Source: a virus
Length of the DNA stretch: 30,531 bases
Direction: 5' to 3' (one strand)
Virus record (IMG/VR): IMGVR_UViG_3300017917_004574
Span: 1-30,531 of that record
Shown here: piece after piece, positions 27,601-30,531 of the stretch
Layout of the letters: each line of letters opens with the position of its first letter
Numbering within the stretch: the stretch's first letter is position 1
Program-made: the position numbers and the translations under genes
The notes under the pieces: generated by a model
Told to the model about the DNA's origin: nothing
The model's database searches: none
The model's input: the letters and a program-made list of their open reading frames with translations, nothing else

Positions 27601-27753
27601 GATGATCCTACTTTAATATTAATTGATGGACTCAGACCATCAGGAGTATCAGGTGATGGACCATGGTTAGTTAAACCAGAATTTGTGAATCCTGCTCTAA
27701 ATAAAAGTATAGATCAATTTATTGTGGATCTTACGGAAAGAGGTTTGCTTTGA
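21649..27753 (+). CDS. Giant baseplate/tail-fibre-type structural protein, 2034 aa
   Basis: The longest gene here. The N-terminal about 450 residues are mixed alpha/beta. A conserved-looking region, YHNLPYLLKSKGTLPGLRAL then ITSYGIPDTILRINEYGGKD (about 553-592), leads into a LamG/concanavalin-like stretch (about 595-850: FRFKTPELP, GGWWSVMVNRSGSEFTLSAA). A second conserved region, YTKNYNLVDFIRLIKFFDNS then LFKMIRDFVPARTSLASGVV (about 1003-1045), follows. The remaining about 950 residues are Ser/Thr/Asn/Gly-rich beta sequence typical of fibres. Place and size suggest the role of T4 gp7/gp10-type outer wedge fused to a receptor-binding or fibre part. That equivalence is inference. No frameshift is visible. 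Confidence 0.75.
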   Translation: MATEIIQINTQTLESQAYNSQDTNLIPTFDVNTSLTSGSYIEYFVYDLNQNLLYTDYSFTQYTVLNDGQAAGNNVLSQIELDPERNLTSVGYDQGSYITYYNFLNKKIGSSLEQLYISEISSDRTEIRLDSTSLTNSDIVEQTTAFVDERENSEYFLDFYINFGDNQLYIANNIALDNEDPNNPTILIKLYEPLPTEFNINSTLWVISSVEEPIAYQVNFLEEPIVFDDTIRIKGPNFNIELKDQVNNSTQELSYTDLIATSLTSSQNQLNSLLEEKEIDINIDYTNFEDFIHFSSAQTRLENFYHKVSLIEQYSSSIAILNNTNSSSLAVSQSTAVYEAQINQIITNFDGWDYYLYYSSGSWAWPKLNTEPPYQLAPTGSVAVLNWFGSTNEYSPQYGGIILSASLYDNNNKDNLLYSIPEYLREDPANAPYELFIDMVAQHFDNIWIYYKDVTNKFDADNRLESGISKDIVADAIRDFGVKLYQNNFSNQDLYTAFLGLTPEGGLFPFPNITGSLPTPSGFEYIDTLVSASNDYLPLDDVNKSLYKRIYHNLPYLLKSKGTLPGLRALITSYGIPDTILRINEYGGKDKVDTNDWDYWQNEFNFAYSTEENNFISSSWTLNSNWNSPNDVPSTLAFRFKTPELPTANIRYSQSLWSNDSGSAITLTYTGSAYTTGSYSGSIIDPYYQYATLEFYPDIANLTATASVYMPFFDGGWWSVMVNRSGSEFTLSAANKIYEGGNNGTTLGFYATSSITGNDIPWINSSTSYFPISFSAATVFGYDIVTYDNTAIYDGTGSLAGLYEPFSGSYQEIRYYTTVIHPDVFKDYVMNPYSIEGNSLNSAPNELAFRASIGGEFYTGSVSIHPKVTGSWAITQSFPTDSSFYYDLTPIFKPNTEYFFYDQPVAGIKNAVSDKIRLENDNIPSGNTLSPFRRLAQTTEASASYTVGTNLLEVAFSPQNEINDDINSSIGFFNIGDFIGDPAFRSSRLNSYPDLDKLRNEYFEKYTKNYNLVDFIRLIKFFDNSLFKMIRDFVPARTSLASGVVIKQTLLERNRYPEPQITWENLDISGTIKSTQVWDHISQSSYISHSLIETFNGGTAGILEQFNGINTSPYGINGNGPSNRFGITQSWDETYPTLSGSVTIVHDSQDEFYNGEFSGSVLIVTTQSLNQPYPSNYNLFSYKPVHYYGISSTEDNIFKNNFFNTSTTPSPGEIYFYDKDPSNLSTAYIKIAKIDCNGNNNQYILETANILLIYNSDQSKYIEYPVKLFGEGSGFILYECIAPLKSFNEATFPNQVLDYTVSASKTIPQIISTPILGTYPIINNYSTKTGDTLNYFNLISGTYTLMNTPNTPLSITASFTNAGDASLGDGRAFIEILRNGTRTVLSSIIGFTTTSPTTVTISASYYGLEGDQLYLRATVSTALSSYTITNAQLSITQSRPIETVSCTPITFFEPNITEANFYNSDENALINNAFEDRLSTQYQDVDYSTGALIPTNFNLLISGSAQKAAVQDSNYSTIRHINPRYNGSRTTSQRLNVWTPDLDIGTYGKLPTIDSAKSYVAYCVNFTGYPPERMNTSALVVQYLIGEDGTIVIPNTSQNSLQINKGTFESRERVSIVTSNNILGLQKYYNIVRGGTRIEPILYTQSGSAPNENWNTTMSFEDITPSEIGLPGNYTAQYTKPGSDTLPNNSWFKIPLTNTIYGVSVSNNEYNVTLAAIEDGITFNVKAKFNIYVPGSYWWNETNIFYAFTGIGKSKKEEVFLGGSYSLNGRVVRERGSSKKYYPSSNGLNFSPPRGSIQTISIPSNPNEFITVPSADLNTGDKIYFEVKISYTPTEVPEGVSNIPTISSNVFTVAQYPLYSPSITSSGANSIWGWPNKTLYPNVITSSNQILVDTYDVNVKQVDITGSGFNPISLPWSIEYGDEFRFEGREDFTYQVGKIFPADVSGSGRITETGSIEVHFNSPLPISASSSAFNLDHFLIRRYVDDPTLILIDGLRPSGVSGDGPWLVKPEFVNPALNKSIDQFIVDLTERGLL

Positions 27754-27756
27754 TAA

Positions 27757-27766
27757 TATTTATAAT
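27757..27766 (+). promoter_or_regulatory. Late motif copy 5 (TATTTATAAT)
   Basis: TATTTATAAT then AAA and ATG at 27770. The spacing and the start ATGGT match copy 3 before the other homing endonuclease. Confidence 0.5.
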
Positions 27767-27769
27767 AAA

Positions 27770-28375
27770 ATGGTTGGTATATATAAAATAATATCCCCTA
27801 CAAATAAAATTTATATTGGCCAGAGTACTAATATAGAACAAAGATGGAAATGGTATAATAAATTATACTGTAAAAATCAAACCAAACTATATTATTCACT
27901 AAAAAAACATGGCCCCCAAAATCATATATTTAAAATTATAGAAGAATGCGATGAATCTAAACTTATAGAAAGAGAAACATATTGGAAAGATTATTATAAA
28001 GTTTTAGAAACACCTTCATTATGTTGTCGAATAGATGGAAAAGGAGGAAAAAATAGTAAAACAACAAATAAATTAATATCTAAAAGTAATAAAGGAGTAA
28101 GTAGAAATAAAGGAAGAATTCAAAGTGAGGAAGAAAGAAAATTAAGAAGTCAAATTAAACTTGGATATATACCTTCTTCTTCCCATATTGAAAATATGAG
28201 AAAATCTATGTTAGGGAAAAACACTAAAGGAATAATATGTATAAACACAGGAACAACATACCCTAGCATACGAGAAGCAGCTCAAATGTTAAATTTAAAT
28301 GAAAGAGCTATTGGTAATCATTTAAAGGGGTTGACCAAACAATTAAAAAATAAATTAATTTTTAAATATATCTAA
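27770..28375 (+). CDS. Second GIY-YIG homing endonuclease, 201 aa
   Basis: The start is ATG 27770 (MVGIYKI), as in the first enzyme; an upstream in-frame ATG at 27722 lies inside the previous gene. GIY 3-5, YIG 15-17, Arg25 and Glu69 are all present, so the nuclease looks active. After residue 90 it differs from the first enzyme: a basic NUMOD3-like stretch (SKSNKGVSRNKGRIQSEEER, then HIENMRKSMLGKN) and a C-terminal NUMOD1-like helix-turn-helix (YPSIREAAQMLNLNERAIGN). The N-terminal halves are closely related at DNA level while the DNA-binding halves are not, suggesting domain swapping and a different target. It sits just after the giant gene, which stays intact. Confidence 0.92.
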   Translation: MVGIYKIISPTNKIYIGQSTNIEQRWKWYNKLYCKNQTKLYYSLKKHGPQNHIFKIIEECDESKLIERETYWKDYYKVLETPSLCCRIDGKGGKNSKTTNKLISKSNKGVSRNKGRIQSEEERKLRSQIKLGYIPSSSHIENMRKSMLGKNTKGIICINTGTTYPSIREAAQMLNLNERAIGNHLKGLTKQLKNKLIFKYI

Positions 28376-28378
28376 ATT

Positions 28379-29041
28379 ATGGGATATCTTTCAAATAGTG
28401 TAGTTACAATTGACGCTATATTAACAACAAAAGGTAGAGAACTTCTAGCAAAAAATGATGGTTCTTTTAGAATTACACAATTTGCCTTAGCAGATGACGA
28501 AATCGACTACACTCTATATAATCCTACCCACCCCTCAGGTTCTTCATTTTATGGTGAGGCAATTGAAAATATGCCACTATTGGAGGCATTTCCCCAAGAA
28601 ACCCAAATCATGAAATACAAATTAGCTACTCTACCACGTGGAACAGCTAAATTACCTGTACTTGATTTAGGTTATTCGGCAATATCATTACAACAAGGAG
28701 CATCCCTTTCAATCACTCCACAAACCCTAAATTACCTTGGAAACAACCAAACATACGAAACAAGTGGATATTCAGCTACAATTTCGGATGTTAGATTAAT
28801 GAGTACATATACTGGGGTAGGTATTAATACAACAGTTGCAAATGAGGCAAATGTTAATGCTACTACTACTTTAGGTACAAATGTTTCCAAAACAATTATT
28901 GGGACACAATTTAACTTAAGAGCAACAACTATAAATACATTATTTGGTTCTAATACTCAATTATCTGCTACTTTAACTGTAGTAGGTCTAGATAGTGGAG
29001 CTAGATTAACTATTCCAATTACTATTAACAAAGTTAGCTAA
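28379..29041 (+). CDS. Virion structural protein, 220 aa
   Basis: N-terminal motif MGYLSNSVVTIDAILTTKGR then ELLAKNDGSFRITQFALADD and EIDYTLYNPTHPSGSSFYGE. I associate this type with structural operons of T4-like environmental phages, but cannot name its counterpart in T4. The C-terminal half is a Thr/Asn/Gly-rich beta domain with TIPITIN at the end. It starts 3 nt after the endonuclease stop, so before that insertion it probably followed the giant gene directly. Likely a tail or baseplate component. Confidence 0.72.
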   Translation: MGYLSNSVVTIDAILTTKGRELLAKNDGSFRITQFALADDEIDYTLYNPTHPSGSSFYGEAIENMPLLEAFPQETQIMKYKLATLPRGTAKLPVLDLGYSAISLQQGASLSITPQTLNYLGNNQTYETSGYSATISDVRLMSTYTGVGINTTVANEANVNATTTLGTNVSKTIIGTQFNLRATTINTLFGSNTQLSATLTVVGLDSGARLTIPITINKVS

Positions 29042-29052
29042 AAAATAAATAA

Positions 29053-30069
29053 ATGAGCTTTAAAAGATTAGACCCTGAAGATTTTGTGGTAAGTAGCGAT
29101 TCAATTTCCTCTACTGCTTGGTCCACTGGCGCCCCAGCATTAACAGAATTTTATACATCATCAGTGCAAGATGCTAGTTCCGCTGGAAACTATTATTTAA
29201 GTGTTTTCCAAACATCATCCACTGACCCTACAGCAGCTGTTCAATTTGATATTGTATACTGTGATAGTCAAGGAAGTGGAAGTGAACTTTACAATAATAT
29301 TGTTGTTGGAAATTCCCCAACTAAAACAATGTACGGACAATATCGTTCATTGATTTTGGAAGATGAAAATTCTTCATTTACATTTGGTACTGGAAACAAC
29401 GTAATAACTGCAAGTAATTTTTGGGTAATTAATATTGAAAGATCCCGATATAAAGAATCACTATTCCCCGGCTCACTTAACTTAACCCTTTCAGGGTCAG
29501 GTACAAGAAAAATCCAACTTACAGATAACTCAGCAGTTACTACAGTAAATACATTCATTGGATCAACAAGAGTATTTCAATTAGTTTCGGGATCAAATGG
29601 TACCCCAATTTCCACAAATAGTGGGTATGTTGCTGGGTCTGGTTCTTATGGTTTAGTATTTCCTGATTTAGGGGTAATTATGTTGAATCCAAGAGCTATA
29701 TCTCAATCACTTCATGTATCACCCACTCGCTCATTTGATTCTAATACTGGGGTAAATAATGCAAGATTATATAATGCCATATCTCTTGGAGGTAACTTCA
29801 TACTTAATTCCCAAGAAACCATTACTTCAGATTACATATTCGTTAGAGCTAGAAATAGTGAATTTAACTACTCAGAGAACCCAACATTTATTGCTGGAGC
29901 AACAGGTGAGGTAATTTACGATGAATTTATCAATAACCCTCAAACATATTTAACTACTGTAGGATTCTACAATGATTCAAATGAATTGTTGGCTGTAGCT
30001 AAAATGTCAAGACCATTGATAAAAGATTTCACCAAAGAAGCACTTATCCGAGTGAAGCTCGACTTTTGA
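29053..30069 (+). CDS. Virion structural protein, 338 aa
   Basis: Beta-rich, Ser-rich protein beginning MSFKRLDPEDFVVSSDSISS, with a middle of short strands (GSGTRKIQLTDNSAVTTVNT, about 148-167) and a C-terminus of a more conserved look: TTVGFYNDSNELLAVAKMSR then PLIKDFTKEALIRVKLDF. That C-terminal pattern recurs in structural proteins of marine T4-like phages, as far as I recall, but its location in the virion is not known to me. The ATG follows AAAATAAATAA. The next gene starts 10 nt after the stop. Confidence 0.72.
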   Translation: MSFKRLDPEDFVVSSDSISSTAWSTGAPALTEFYTSSVQDASSAGNYYLSVFQTSSTDPTAAVQFDIVYCDSQGSGSELYNNIVVGNSPTKTMYGQYRSLILEDENSSFTFGTGNNVITASNFWVINIERSRYKESLFPGSLNLTLSGSGTRKIQLTDNSAVTTVNTFIGSTRVFQLVSGSNGTPISTNSGYVAGSGSYGLVFPDLGVIMLNPRAISQSLHVSPTRSFDSNTGVNNARLYNAISLGGNFILNSQETITSDYIFVRARNSEFNYSENPTFIAGATGEVIYDEFINNPQTYLTTVGFYNDSNELLAVAKMSRPLIKDFTKEALIRVKLDF

Positions 30070-30079
30070 TAGATGATGA

Positions 30080-30531
30080 ATGAGTGTATTCAAGCCATTT
30101 ATAACTTCGGACGTTATTGTCTCGCCTTTCAAAGTAAATAAATCATTTTCATTTGAGGGGACAGCGGCATTAACCGGATCCGGTGTTGATCTATATATTG
30201 GAGTAAATACAAATCCTACACTTTGGGTATCCGGATCAAGTACAACAGGATATGTAACCCCACAAGACCCATTCCTTCTTTACCGCTCCATTAGAGAACT
30301 CTACTACTACAATTATCTTAAAGATGAAGATGGATCCCCTGCCACTACAGCATCATTTAACCCGGATGGAACTATAACTACAACATCCCCATATACCCCA
30401 AATGCATATAATTATTTATGCAATACATTACCATCTAATAGATATTTTCCCACTGGATCTGGGGAAATAATTGGAGTAATAACCATACCCTCTAACCTAT
30501 TTGGGGAATACATCAAACCTGGAACATTTTC
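30080..30531 (+). CDS. Virion structural protein, partial (at least 150 aa, cut by window end)
   Basis: ATG at 30080, open to the end of the window. Begins MSVFKPFITSDVIVSPFKVN then KSFSFEGTAALTGSGVDLYI, and continues with PFLLYRSIRELYYYNYLKDE (about 67-86) and YNYLCNTLPSNRYFPTGSGE. The beta-rich, Ser/Thr/Gly-rich style matches its neighbours, and it is likely another tail or baseplate component. The C-terminus is not visible, so family and length cannot be judged. Confidence 0.68.
   Translation, partial: MSVFKPFITSDVIVSPFKVNKSFSFEGTAALTGSGVDLYIGVNTNPTLWVSGSSTTGYVTPQDPFLLYRSIRELYYYNYLKDEDGSPATTASFNPDGTITTTSPYTPNAYNYLCNTLPSNRYFPTGSGEIIGVITIPSNLFGEYIKPGTF

Noticed and set aside
27722-27769. 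Upstream ATG for the second homing endonuclease
   Set aside because: Overlaps the end of the giant gene and adds 16 residues not seen in the first enzyme, which starts MVGIYKI.

Overview
This window looks like a segment of a large, AT-rich, strictly lytic-type tailed phage of the T4 supergroup with a contractile tail, infecting a Bacteroidota (probably flavobacterial) host. The phage call rests on a gp25/gp6 baseplate-wedge pair, a gp5-like spike, a gp55-like late sigma factor and three GIY-YIG-type nucleases. The host call is weaker. It rests on the general absence of Shine-Dalgarno sequences in front of genes, a carboxypeptidase-regulatory-like domain in a baseplate protein, and AT-rich intergenic signals. 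Every gene I accept reads on the + strand.

Layout. (1) 1-7022: a train of small, mostly unrecognised genes, nearly all with their own copy of a regulatory cassette. The cassette has a core close to TTCGTATATT, then about AGTATAA(A)TTAAAA, then an A-rich leader that usually ends in [A/G]GTT directly before ATG. A tRNA-Leu-like gene with a strange anticodon arm lies at 5902-6000. (2) 7023-7788: about 0.7 kb almost without credible genes, with many hairpins, repeated AGGAG(G) motifs and a G-quadruplex-type tract. It is a candidate large structured RNA. (3) 7789-10041: more small cassette-driven genes, including a protein with four AT-hook-like GRP motifs spaced exactly 28 residues apart, and a pair of paralogues. 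(4) 10042-10497: a cassette that leads into a GC-rich stack of hairpins plus a G-rich tract, a second candidate noncoding RNA. (5) 10498-12958: a small membrane protein, a T5orf172-type GIY-YIG protein, three unknown proteins and an HD-domain phosphohydrolase. (6) 12955-30531: the late block. It holds a small membrane protein, the gp55-like sigma factor, a gp5-like spike, baseplate proteins, gp25, gp6, a DNRLRE-like protein, a 2034-residue baseplate/fibre protein, two GIY-YIG homing endonucleases inserted between structural genes, and three further virion proteins, the last cut by the window end.

How it fits together. The left half looks like an early/middle host-takeover region in which genes are individually controlled. 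Several intrinsic terminators run straight into the next cassette, and in three of them the stop codon lies in the hairpin loop. The right half is a tightly packed structural operon with TAATG/ATGA overlaps. A second motif, TATTTATAAT, lies 3-10 nt before five of its start codons. The gp55-like factor encoded just upstream is the natural candidate to read it. The items most worth following up are the cassette family, the two structured noncoding islands, the in-frame fusion of two genes through a cassette, the multi-AT-hook protein, and the possibly leaderless late transcripts.
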